Below, piece after piece: positions 11,996 to 23,563 of a stretch of 64,000 bases of DNA. Under the pieces are notes generated by a model. It ran no database searches, was not told the origin of the DNA, and saw only the letters and a program-made list of their open reading frames with translations. Source of the DNA: Mucor racemosus (Eukaryota; Mucoromycota; Mucoromycetes; Mucorales; Mucoraceae); NCBI GenBank assembly GCA_027405735.1, contig JAPEHQ010000001.1:4960001-5024000 (forward strand), read 5' to 3'. The translations under genes were made by a program, and so were the position numbers. Numbering within the stretch: the stretch's first letter is position 1; each line of letters starts with the position of its first letter.

Positions 11996-13756
11996 TAGTA
12001 TATGATTCATATTTCTGCCAATGGTCACTCTTCCAAAAAAGTCAAACAATCTCCGGAAGCAGCCATCTAATAATATTTCCAAGCTTTAAATTTCTAGAGA
12101 AAAAACACCGGACAGCCCGGACGCGGTTTTTTAAATATCCCAAGCAGCTATAAGATGTAGATATCAAAATTTCATACAAAAATTAAGGTTCGACTGTATT
12201 GCTATTAATTATTCAAAGGCTTATTTTAAGTAAAGCATATATACAATCTACAACATTATTAGCCTAATAACGGATTGAACTTGAAAAGTATAAGATGATA
12301 CAACCGGATTCAAAAAAAGTTCATAAAATCACAAATTTGAAGGATTTATATATAAAAGCACTACGGCCAACCTGTGCTACACAAGATGCTTTTGTTGTGC
12401 CCAGGTGGGTTGCACACTATAGCCTGATGAGTTGTTGCACCCAATGAATAATGGCTAAAAAGATAACAATATGCACATGGACACAACAAAAGAAACTGCA
12501 CACGAGCAGAATGTTAACCCTGTATGTGCAGAATTATATATTCTGTCCGTATGCATGACATTAATCCCATGTGTGCATAATAGTAAAATCACCCAAAAGC
12601 ATAATAATATGATTATCCCTATTTGTGCATAATAACAAAATCCGGCCATGAGCATAATGAGCTGATCGTATGTGCAGTGGAATTACATACTAAAAACGCT
12701 TGATAAAAATAAAACAACCTAAATTCCAAGTGTCGCTCATAAGATATGATGCCACTTGAAATGTGAACAACAATAATAAACAAACGCTTCAATTGAACAC
12801 AATAACAAACGCATGCTAAAAATATAAAATACCCTTTTTGAACCATACATGTCGTGTAGATGATAGCACCCTTGATCACGGCGCAATCAATTACATAAAT
12901 GACATATATATCAAAACAGGATTATATCCAAATCAATAATGATAATAAACAAAGATATCAATTTAGTCAACTACTCATCTATATCGACGTTGTACTATCA
13001 ATATAAATAAGATTCAAGCATATAAAAACTATCCCTTAAAAATCAAGGTTACATAAAATAGATACTGTATAACAGAAATAAACAAAACAACCATTTCCCA
13101 AAAGGTCGATATTGTCACACTTGACATACAATCCTTTATGATCAATGCTCTACACAATTTACCCCTTAAAATATCAAATCAATAGCCATGTACTCAAAAC
13201 TGGAAGATTACTAAATATACATCCATTCAAGTCTGATGGTATCCAAGTTCTCCAAATCACTATAAATACCCTCGTACTTTTCAATTATTTTAACTCTTCA
13301 GAAATCTTTTGTAATAAAAACTTTAGCTGATTATAATTGTATTTCTATTGCTTTTATTTTTATATTTTTTTATTTTAGTAAATAACATCGTCATTTACTG
13401 CAGTATGGACACAAATTGGTTTGTACATGAGCATCATGCCTTTCTCAAAATTCCATTGCATATTTTACTGGAATAATGGAGTTTTAAATTACATTTGCTT
13501 TTATTAATATAAATTATAGACAATAATACAATTCAATGCGTTGTTGATATAGAGCAATACATGCAAAAGCCAATATATTTACGATTATCATCATTTGTAA
13601 ATGTGTTTATAGCTATAATATTTACAGTAAGAATGGTTTTTTCTCGAGCATAAACTTAAGTAACACTTACTGCTATTAAATTTATATGCAAGCCAGATCT
13701 AAGATTACAGATCTTACTTTAACACCACACATAAAATTTAAACAAATTAGACTTCT
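11996..13756 (+). repeat. Family G segment, unit 1 (interrupted by solo LTR-F)
   Basis: Non-coding block between the old LTR-B and family C, co-linear with 46601-48057 and with 52890 to about 53688. It includes a stretch (about 12370-12670) rich in GTGCA/TGCATAATA words. The LTR-F insertion at 12673-13402 is absent from the sister copies at this position. No protein-coding region was recognised. Confidence 0.65.
12673..13402. mobile_element. Solo LTR, family F, with GTATG target duplication
   Basis: A 730-bp insertion with ends TGCAGTGGAAT...TTTACTGCA (short inverted TGCAGT/ACTGCA), flanked on both sides by GTATG (12668-12672 and 13403-13407). The sister copies near 47268 and 53565 read straight through this place, which is the empty site. 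A second copy lies at 44963-45682. It holds no ORF of note. Orientation was not assigned. Confidence 0.8.
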
Positions 13757-14383
13757 TTAAACTTACTATTTTAGTTTACGATTGTCAGCTGTAAAAAGAT
13801 TTGTTTTCAATCATAGCTACGATCAATGCTATGTTTGTTAGGCAATACCTTAGATTATTCGTTTTGTGTGTTTCTAAATCATTTGAAATGTGATCACTTT
13901 TCTGGAACATTTCTTCGTGGGTTTGTAGCCAGTTCTAGCTTTTCATTGAGTAGATATAAATATCATTGCCTTCGTTTTGATCCGGCAATCAATAAATACG
14001 TCCCACAATAAAGTAATAAATGATGAGATTTAATCTTAGAATGTGGTTAAATGAAAATACCAATCTCTAATATAATAGGCTGCTGTTTATTGTATATTAA
14101 AAACATTAGTCCCTTATGTTAGTATGCGCATTCAGATAAAAGAAAAGAATACCAGCGATATAGTCTGATATTCCTTATCAAACGGTGAACAAATCCTTGG
14201 AATATGAAGACTAAAAGAGAGAAACAACACACGTAGAAAAGGGTTTTCAAGGATTTACATTATTTAGCACAATTAAAACCCTGCTAAATTGCTCATTTCA
14301 ACCAACATAAAAGCAGCATTATTACAGCGCATCAAACATAAGCTAAATAAAATAGGCAGCAATATCTGTTATCATAGAAACAT

Positions 14384-14732
14384 TGTTACGCCAGGAGATT
14401 ATATCAATCTCAAAGCTAAAATATGTACTAAATCATTTAATAAAAATAAAGGAAAACTGTTATAAAATGAAAGAGCACACTAAAACTAAAGAACTTTATT
14501 ATAAGATCGAACTATCTTCTTTTATATTCACATTCTCTAATTATATGACCTGTTTAAAGGAGTCTATTTATATATATACATATATCCAATCAAGTCTAGG
14601 TGACACACACTAGTTCCATATTCTTGTATAAAACGGAGCTTCATAACATAATACACAGCAATGTAGAACTTAACATATCAAACTGTGTCGTAATCTTAAC
14701 CAAGGAATGCACCCAGATCTGTGGATGCAACA
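14384..14732 (+). repeat. 5' LTR of LTR-A
   Basis: 349 bp, apparently identical to 18928-19276. It contains a TATTTATATATATACATATA box at about 14567. The terminal GTGGATGCAACA is shared with solo LTR-D, suggesting related lineages. Confidence 0.88.
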
Positions 14733-17700
14733 TAGCCCCCTACCAGATTCACGACACTGTTTGTATTTATTCCTGAATTCAAATCAAGGAACAAAAACTG
14801 ATAGCTTATCACGGTTTGATTTGAATATATAACATTGACAAGTAAAGTAGAGTTTAGTCAGTAAAAACCTTTAAAAAACCTACCATAGGAAAAACACAAT
14901 AAGGAAAAGACTTGTTTACTACTTTACGTTTTAAGCCTAAACGACCTTTTTAGTATGATACCACTTTTAAGTAGTAGATCATCCCAAATTCATTATGAGC
15001 AAATTGACCATCAAAGTTTATCAGATTCAGGCACCAGAGATCTAGTGACAATCCGATTTTTCATTCTTTGAAAATCAAGTGAAAATATCAATTGTTGGAT
15101 TCAAACATTCAGCGAGAATCTCATTATCACTACTGTTGATAATTTCCAATGAAACCTTATCGAAGAATACATATCAAGCTTTACAAGCTTTACTTCTAAC
15201 CAGGTCAGCCAAATGCTGAGAAATAAACCCTTATTTCTTTCATTTGCAGAAATTCATCATGTATACGATAATTTGCAGATTTATGCACACATAAAACAGG
15301 TTCCTTTTGCTTTTTCGAGACTGATAAATGTTGAAGTGGATGTATCACCATAGTTATCATAACCACCAGTAATTTTCACAACCATATCATTATGCTCACA
15401 CTTCCAAAAAGAACTTTTTTGTGATACCATAAACATTTACACAAACATTTCAATTTCACTTGACTAGTAGCTGGTAAAGCCACCTTGAACTACACCATTT
15501 CTTTCAACTTTCGTACTATAATCCACTTCAGCATGATATTCACCCCCCAGAAGATGCCATGTATCAAAACATCATCTTCTAACAGACGAGATAAAGCATT
15601 ATCATATATCACAATACCATGATGGCAAGGAAGAGTATCAAAAATGAGCAAGAAAATATCGTTTCACCACCTTGTTGCTAAACGCAACTGGCATATTCGT
15701 TGGATATTCGAGTAAAATAAACCTTCTGAATTCATTGAATACAAGGTAAATATACTTAGAAATGTATACAGAAGATTTGGAAACAATGGGACTAACAAAA
15801 AATACCACGTTCACTTCATCAATTCTGATACAGGAATACCAAACACAAGAGGAAATACTACCAATTCACTAACAAAAGATCACTTTTTGGTTTGATCACG
15901 TCTTTTCCAAGAGGTCAATTTCATACACAGGCATTCTCTACACAACAGAAAAGAGCCACAGCCTTTTTGTCGAAGAATAGCAAGAAAAAGAGCTCGAAAA
16001 GAGGGACAAGATAACCCAACAACCAAAGCATCCTTAAGCAGTAATTAAGCAGAAGTACAACCCAACAAGATTCATGAATACAACAAGTAACCACTACTAC
16101 CGACATGAATGACAAAGTCAAATATGATCAAACATCATAGACTTAACGTAGTTAACAACATCAGACAGATAAAGATTTGTAACTGGATTGACGAACATGA
16201 AACTTCTATAGTTGATATCTACAGAGGGATCGACCAATACAAGCTTGACATGGACACATCAATAGCCACAGCTATATTGCTAACAATATCCAAAAATACA
16301 CAATTTAATCAGCACTGATAATACAATCACAAAATCAGTATAACAGCTATCAAGCAGAACTACACATCAAACATTCACCATCGAATTTAGATAATTACAA
16401 CAAATTACATGAGCAGGAACAGGGTCAAACTGTATCACACTACTACAAACCATTGTAGCCAACGTCAAGGACAAGATAAAGTACGCATTCTTATAATCAA
16501 CAAAATAATAGAAATATTGTAGACAATATCAACAGAGATAATATTTTTGCATCATGATCTACCATCATAATATTACAACAAATATAAATCAACAGTACAA
16601 ATTACAATTCACATGATATATCATCATTGAATCTATAATTTCACAAATCGACACAACAAGAGACAAGGTTAAACTGGATTTAACATCACATAAACCATTG
16701 TACTACATTGATACTATGATAAAGTACACTTTATTGTAACAAATATCAACAACAGGATAAAGTACTCATTCATATAACCATCACAATTATAGACATCTTG
16801 TAAACAATATCACGACAAATCAAACGATCACAATCAAATGAGCGAGATGTCCCAACATCTTCTTATTCCAATCAGAAAGAGTACCTCTGTATCGAGTACA
16901 ACTACTACAACTACAAATCCGGTATTCAAAACCACACACGGCATTTTTTACATGAATGATACTCTGCACATTTAGTCCAAAGTCAAATAGTAAACAACGT
17001 TTGTACAGAACATCTTTACATATCAACACTAAATTCAGCAAATATATATTTTTATATCTGTCATTCTGATGAATAGCTATAATTAGAGGTAATTGTTATC
17101 AACGTTCACTGGCAAATAGCATTTAACTAATGTACATCCAACAACACTCCTAGGTTTTGATATACTAAACTACTATATGCGGCTATCTTCTTTACAATCA
17201 ACACCTTGTAATAGAAATGCAATGTCAGGCGGAACAAACAAATCACACTCTCTCAGCAATCCATATACCTAGATTTGTCACAACAATATCTACTATGTAT
17301 TATGTATATGTTATTACAAGCTTTCATAATCAAAAGATTACCATGTAATCCAGTTAAACAACTGTGGGAAGCGAAAGCATTAAGCTTCACAATCGAATTT
17401 AGCAATTCAAGCTGAGTATCTGCACCAACGTGCCAAATCATTTGCTAACATTCACTTTTTAATAGATCAGAAAAGAATCATCTTTCTGAACACGACCAAA
17501 AGGAGAACTCAAGTGAACATAATCACATTGGATTGTTCACATAATCATAGACTAGTTGAAAACCATCATAGTTAACCAACAGGATTATTATCAACCTTTG
17601 ATCCTACATTACAGTATCAAAATGATGTACTTTTTTGCAAGGTAAATTAACAAATTTCGATTGGAGAGGGTTCCCATGTGTACTTTGAAACTAATATCAA

Positions 17701-18927
17701 ATTACCGTAACCTTTTAGGTACAACAATTACTCGTGAACAATTTCAAACAAACTGTCAAATAGCCATCTATATAGTTTACAAGGATATTCTTACTCTTAA
17801 GCAACCTTAAATTGTATCAGATTTACAAATAAATCCTTTACCGAAGCAACAATTCTCTCATCAAATACCGTTATTCTCAAATAGACAGCAATATTGAATA
17901 GAAACAACATCAAATTCCAAAATAATATCATTATTATTACTAGAATTAAGCATCAACTACCAACACATCAGCAGGAGCTTTATCGTAAAGTCTCAAAACA
18001 TCATGATCAATTATAGATAAAATTGAACAACCAGGGCTTATTGACTGATTGTTGTTTAGAAATAGTACATCAACAATGCTACCATAAATTCCAAAACACA
18101 CAACAGTACAACAACCATGCCTTACAGTTACAATCATCACAAAATTTTTTTGCAAACGAAATACCAAATGAATTTGCTACAGGGGAACTTGAAAATAAAA
18201 CCAGCTTGGATAGCAAGCAGAAATGAAATTACATTGAAATTATTTAGCCTCCAAAGACCAAAACAATAGCAACACTATATTTATTTCCACCAGCAGCACT
18301 ACCACTAGCCTTGACATCTTTCCCATCGATGACAAAAATCATTTGTATTCGAGCAATAAACACACGATTCAACTCTTAAAGTGAATTAAGACAACCATGA
18401 TCAGACGAGACAACTGGGAAAAAGCGACAAAAAAAAGAAACACCTTTTACCACCAGATTATCAAGCCATAATACCATGTAAATATCTTTCTTCGCAGAAA
18501 TAGAGAGGCACAAACAAGAGCAACAGCAGCTTGTTGTGGATAGTCAAGGGTATGACTATCAGAGAGACAATTTCCAAAATCAACGTACAAAGTAGACACA
18601 CACTTTCTTCTTGTAAACAAACGAACTTGGAAGGGAAAATTCAATGAATAACAGGGGTCGCAGACAAACAAGAAAAGAAATTCTGTCTTTCAGCACAACC
18701 AAGAACCAAAGAAGCAATTTCAGAACAAGTTTTAACAACCACAGAAACCAGAGGAGATTCAGCAAGAAAACTACCTTGGGATTTGCTTACAAGCAACATC
18801 AGAAAAGTTTTCTTCAATACCATCAACCAAAGAACCAAGAACAAGAAAAGGAGTGATAAAGCAAACAGGTACGTACAGTTTACAAAACAAAAAATCGATA
18901 GAATCAGATTTAAAGTCTTTCAAAAAA
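14733..18927 (+). other. Interior of LTR-A, non-coding, C-rich over G
   Basis: About 4.2 kb with many stops in all frames. The plus strand is rich in A and C; a 60-base line at 16321 has about 16 C and 4 G. An imperfect duplication is visible, with blocks at about 16395-16550 and 16660-16815 sharing GATAAAGTAC and GACAATATCA/AACAATATCA words in the same order. It may act only as packaged RNA. Confidence 0.6.
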
Positions 18928-19276
18928 TGTTACGCCAGGAGATTATATCAATCTCAAAGCTAAAATATGTACTAAATCATTTAATAAAAATAAAGGAAAA
19001 CTGTTATAAAATGAAAGAGCACACTAAAACTAAAGAACTTTATTATAAGATCGAACTATCTTCTTTTATATTCACATTCTCTAATTATATGACCTGTTTA
19101 AAGGAGTCTATTTATATATATACATATATCCAATCAAGTCTAGGTGACACACACTAGTTCCATATTCTTGTATAAAACGGAGCTTCATAACATAATACAC
19201 AGCAATGTAGAACTTAACATATCAAACTGTGTCGTAATCTTAACCAAGGAATGCACCCAGATCTGTGGATGCAACA
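18928..19276 (+). repeat. 3' LTR of LTR-A
   Basis: 349 bp, apparently identical to the 5' LTR. It is followed by the AACAT target duplication and then by the resumed family C sequence. Confidence 0.88.
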
Positions 19277-20017
19277 AACATACATTTTTCTACCAGAAAA
19301 ACCGTCGTCTATCATATCATACATTCATTAAAAAGTTGTAAAAGAGAACCCGTAGAGCGACGCCATAATTGAGCATAGCAAGGTTGAACGACTAAGCCTC
19401 TCATACTATAGTATATACAGTAGTATAATATCTAAATTTTAAATAAAAATGCGTTTTTTTATAACTTTTCTTATATTTAACCATGTACGGTCTGAAAATT
19501 TAGATTTTGTAGCGGACATTTTCGGGCCTCATTTTATCCTTACCAACACTCATGATTTTGATCAAAAAACAGAAAAATCAAATTTTGATACCAAAATCAA
19601 CGTTTAAATATACTATATTGTGAGAGAAAATTGTAGCCATGACTAATACGCATTTTATGAAAGCTTAACATTAAAAGTCAAGTAATGAAAATTTGCACTT
19701 TTGGCCCAAAAACAGTTTTTTGATTAAAGGATTTTCATGTAATATTTTGCAATAAAAATGGTTGTTATTTTTTATTGAGCAAATAGAGCGCTAAATTTGG
19801 TATATGTGTATATTTTTTGTTTTTATAATTGGTAGTATAATTGACTCTAAATTTGCAAAATCAGAAAAAAAAATTTGAAAAATGTCAAAATTGATGATCT
19901 GGACAAGAATAATTTTCTAAATTATTATTCCGCTTATAAGCCTTGTGAGTCTTAAAAATAAGAGATTTTATAAGACTTGTGAACTTTTTCAAGAATTTAT
20001 GATGCTGTACCCACTTC

Positions 20018-20616
20018 TATTGTTTATTTTCCATGCAAATAGTACAAAATCTCTCACATTTATGAGCATTTGCTAAAAAATCATAACCATATGAGATATG
20101 TTAAGCAATGTCACTCACCTAACGCATAGCTTAATGGATTCTACGTCAATTTTTACTATTTTTGGATGACTTTTACGCTTTGGATAATTCGATTTTTCGG
20201 AAAGAATGGGTCACACTAAATCTTATTGATGCCTAAACAGAACATCCTTATATATATGGTAGTTGTGTCAAAAGCACATGCGTATTGTTTAGGATTAAAA
20301 ACTTTATTCATTACGATTGCTTCACTAATATATTTGAACGCGTGTATTTTTTTTCCAAATATCCTACAGACATAAATCATGTTGCTTTTGAAGCTGAACC
20401 AATGTACAACCCGAGCCATGTAGACATCTAGCCCCGCCAATCCAAATCTCCAAATGTTGAGAAAATCACAAATGTTGAGAAAATTTTTACTTACTATAGT
20501 GTATTCATGTGAAATTGATAAAATATCTTTGTCATCAAAACGTTTGTTTGTATAAATAAAGGAAAATAAACCATTATACATATTATGTTTCTCATAATTT
20601 TATCATCTTCAATAAA
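20018..20616. other. Intergenic: upstream of the seven-pass membrane protein gene
   Basis: Unique AT-rich sequence between the truncated family C copy and the next gene. A 121-codon minus-strand ORF (20216-20581) was judged unsupported. Confidence 0.45.
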
Positions 20617-21387
20617 ATGATAACGTACGGTGAATCTACACTGGGTAAACCTATTGTTATAAATGAAGATGATGAAAACATTTCCCCTATCCGCATAGCA
20701 TTTCTCATCATAACATTCATATTAGCTCTTACCAACGTATCGTTAGTTTTGAATTATTTCAAGAAATCCAACAAGATTATACAATTCAGATTTCTCATGA
20801 AACAAAATTCCAAAAACTCAATCTTCATTTTGATTCCTTATATTCTGCACACTGCCGTTCACTCTTATCACTATATAGACAACATCTATCGCCCCGTCGC
20901 TTATTTTGAACCCAAATATTTATACCAAAAATATATTTTATCTACCATGGAAGTAACTTTTTATTTTAATTTTCCCGTGACAATCTGTGGCGTCCTGTTT
21001 ATGAAGAATCTATTCAAGAAGGGTTATATCGATTATTCTTATTTGGTAGCATATATATGTTCATCTTTAATGACTTTAATGCATTATCGCATTGAAAGGC
21101 CTTCTTTGTATACATTCGGCGTCAATTTTAGTATCGCTGGTGAAGGTGAGTCGATCTTCTTCCTTATCTGCGTAGCATTTTTGGTTCGACAAAAACCCGA
21201 AAAGAAATACCACAAATTATTCATTGTATCATTCTTTACTATTTTGATTTGCGCCTTGATCACTAAAAACCTCGGCGTTTGGTGGGCATTGGCTTATTTG
21301 GTACTTTTTGTAGTAGTTATCTTTAAATTAACAGAAGGTTATATGTATGAAAATTATGAGAGATTGCCCAATACAGAAACCCAATAA
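20617..21387 (+). CDS. Unknown multi-pass (about 7 TM) membrane protein
   Basis: A single-exon ORF of 256 residues. Hydrophobic segments lie at about 27-47, 68-86, 112-130, 138-156, 172-187, 200-216 and 219-238, so seven membrane passes are likely, with a short polar N-terminus (about 25 residues) and a polar C-tail. Polar motifs within or near the membrane include HTAVHSYHYID (about 78-88, three His), LMHYRIERP (about 153-161) and AGEGES (about 173-178), a pattern that could bind metal or a ligand. I do not recognise the family. Start chosen because it is the first ATG after in-frame stops and precedes the first TM at the usual distance. Confidence 0.7.
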   Translation: MITYGESTLGKPIVINEDDENISPIRIAFLIITFILALTNVSLVLNYFKKSNKIIQFRFLMKQNSKNSIFILIPYILHTAVHSYHYIDNIYRPVAYFEPKYLYQKYILSTMEVTFYFNFPVTICGVLFMKNLFKKGYIDYSYLVAYICSSLMTLMHYRIERPSLYTFGVNFSIAGEGESIFFLICVAFLVRQKPEKKYHKLFIVSFFTILICALITKNLGVWWALAYLVLFVVVIFKLTEGYMYENYERLPNTETQ

Positions 21388-21753
21388 ATTTACACTTTTT
21401 ACATTATATATCGCTTTACATATGTAACTGGTATTTTATGATCTACTATCAATGCTTTTATGATACTTCATAGATTGGATATGTTTTTGTGCCTGAGAAA
21501 AAAGTGTTATAGAGCAAGGCATTTGTGTACCTGAATCTCACTGTCATGCAACCAGCAGCAGTAATGGGATGCGTAACAACATTGCTTTGGCAACTGATCG
21601 TCGTGACTCTTGCAACTGAGTTATTTGACAGTTTGCTTATAAAAGAATTGGTAAATTTTTGACAGTTACAAGGATCTCCTTCTTATTTACAGCATCAGCC
21701 ATCAACAAAAATTGTGAATTAAATATCAATTGACCCAATCTTTGCTCTGAACA
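21388..21753. promoter_or_regulatory. Promoter region of the syntaxin gene
   Basis: 366 bp between the membrane-protein gene and the syntaxin start. The last 100 bp hold pyrimidine tracts and CAATTGACCCAATC just upstream of the ATG. No specific site is claimed. Confidence 0.3.
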
Positions 21754-23387
21754 ATGTCTTATTCCTTTACTCGTGATAGAACAGAGGAATTGAGAGTATG
21801 TATTTCCATATCATTGCAACCAATGCGGACCATGGCACAGCATAGTAGATATATGTAGACTAAAAATTAAACATTATAATAGCAATCTTTTGAAGGAATC
21901 AATGGATCTACAAAGTATGTTGTTAATAAAGAGTGTATAAAAACCAAAGAAATTGATTTTTATATTGGAGTAGCCGAGAAAACCATGCATCCAGCAATAA
22001 TTCTAGATTAAGAACAGCAACATCCTATTTGACATCAAATGATGATAATTTTAGAAATATACCTATATCAAGATCTCAACCTACTTCGAGATATTACTCT
22101 GGTGCCGAACCTACTACTATTAATTCATATAATAATGAACATAATATCGAAGCTGCTAATAATGCAACTATTAATACTACCAATAGTAATTCGCCATCAT
22201 CATCATCTTCTTCTTCTTCTTCTTCAATTACACCAAATACGTCCGCAAATAATACTCACAAATTTAACAAATATAATAGTAAACCACCTCAAATCCGACC
22301 CGAGGAAGTTATTGAAATGAATGAAAGATCTGTCAGAAATGGACATGCAAATATCGACACATTGAATGGGTTTTTTGAAGAGGTAAATTAGGTTTTGTGT
22401 GTAACATGAACAGGGATTAATTTTGCTCAAGGTGGAATCGATAAAAGATGCCATTACTATGGTAAATGAAAATATAGATGCTGTAGAGAGATTTCACACA
22501 GCTGCTTTAATGAGCTCTAATGAACAGCAATGGGCTCAAATTTCTAGCCAACTAGAAAATATGAAAAGAGACGCACAGAGCAGAAATTTGAATATTAAAT
22601 TAAGGTTGGCAAAATTGGAAAATGCCAATAGCAAACAAGCTCAAACCTCGGATGGACACATCCGCATAACACAGGTTAGTCAGGTTATTTTTATATAATT
22701 TAACGGATGAATGACCAAAATTACAGTTTTCTGCACTGAAAAAAAGGTTTATGGATACAATCCAAAGATATCAAGATATCGAAAGAGCTTATCAACAGAA
22801 ATACAGACAACGTATAGAAAGACAGATCAGAATTGGTAAGAAATAATACTTTATCTTGCTTATCGCTATTAATTTAATTTTAGTGAAACCTGATGCAACA
22901 CAAGATGAAATTATGGGTGTTCTTGATAATGCAGATGATGATGCTCAAATATTCACACAATCATTAATGCAAGCTACACGTCGTGGTCATGCTAAAGCTG
23001 TATTGTCAGAAGTACAAAGTAGACATGATGACATTAAGAATATCGAAAAAACCATTGTGGAACTTCATCAACTGTTTATGGACATGTCATTATTAGTGGA
23101 ACGTCAACAAGAAACTGTAAATGTAGTTGAGCATAATGCAGAAACAGCAGCAGTTCAATTAGAAGAAGGTACAAATTTAGTAAAAAGAGCCATTATGAGC
23201 GCAAAGGCAACAAGGACCAAGAAATGGTGTTGCTTTTTCCTTACACTCGGTATTTGTGTAATGATTGGCATTTTAGTATGGTGGTTTGGGTTTAATCACA
23301 AGGTACATGTCTATTTTCACATATAGAAGCTATATTGGTATTTTACTGAATAATCTTGTAATTCAATAGGGTGTTGGTGATAACTAA
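21754..23387 (+). CDS. Plasma-membrane syntaxin (Qa-SNARE, Sso-like)
   Basis: Seven exons: 21754-21795, 21883-21914, 21995-22382, 22432-22674, 22727-22835, 22884-23302 and 23370-23387, giving 416 residues. The N-terminal about 135 residues are Ser/Asn-rich and disordered, which makes it longer than yeast Sso1 (about 290). Next come the Habc helices, beginning about DTLNGFFEEVESIKDAI (144-160), and the linker. The Qa-SNARE helix is at about 312-375 with LVERQQETVNVVEHN and zero-layer Gln346, then basic TRTKK and a C-terminal anchor (386-406). It drives fusion of secretory vesicles with the plasma membrane together with SNAP-25-type and synaptobrevin partners, and matters for hyphal tip growth. 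The first two short exons are less certain than the rest. Confidence 0.88.
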
Positions 23388-23563
23388 AAATGTAGGTATA
23401 TTCGATGCATTCGTTAGCCACGCCTCGGGGAAAACCAGTACTATATTATGTACGCTCAATTTTTTTTTTTCTCCATCGATATAAATTAAATAATTTACAA
23501 CAAATCTTAATCTTGCTTTCTTGTCTTATCAATTCCCTTTTTTCTTATTTTTTTATAATTGAA

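Larger units (their letters stand above)
14384..19276 (+). mobile_element. LTR-A: complete LTR retrotransposon without coding capacity
   Basis: A 4893-bp insertion bounded by two 349-bp direct repeats that look identical base for base, with TG...CA ends (TGTTACGCC...GATGCAACA) and a perfect AACAT duplication at 14379-14383 and 19277-19281. Sister copies of the host repeat (near 9427 and 49460) show the unoccupied site. The 4.2-kb interior (14733-18927) has only short unrelated ORFs, and no gag, protease, RT, RNase H or integrase motif was found. Identical LTRs mean a recent insertion, so the element is best read as a non-autonomous (LARD-like) element mobilised in trans. No classical tRNA primer site (TGG...) follows the 5' LTR and only a short A run precedes the 3' LTR. 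Confidence 0.85.
13757..20017 (+). repeat. Family C copy 2, split by the LTR-A element
   Basis: Sequence 13757-14383 continues at 19277-20017, together matching 8836 to about 10160. The break coincides exactly with the LTR-A element at 14384-19276. The copy stops at about 20017, before the dynein fragment, so it is 3'-truncated. Confidence 0.78.

Noticed and set aside
12180..12200. AAGGTTCGACTGT resembling a tRNA B box
   Set aside because: Lacks the closing CC, has no A box at tRNA distance and no cloverleaf.
15921..18844. Several 60-75-codon ORFs inside LTR-A as possible gag/pol remnants
   Set aside because: Compositional products of a C/A-rich strand (Val/Leu/Cys-rich on one strand, Asn/Gln-rich on the other) with no retroviral-type motif.
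14733..18927. Repeat-induced point mutation as the cause of the non-coding interior
   Set aside because: RIP would deplete CA and enrich TA on both strands; CA is abundant here, and the LTRs are unmutated.
20216..20581. 121-codon minus-strand ORF upstream of the membrane protein gene
   Set aside because: Has an ATG but no domain, signal or codon pattern; within the chance range for AT-rich DNA with few sequence constraints.
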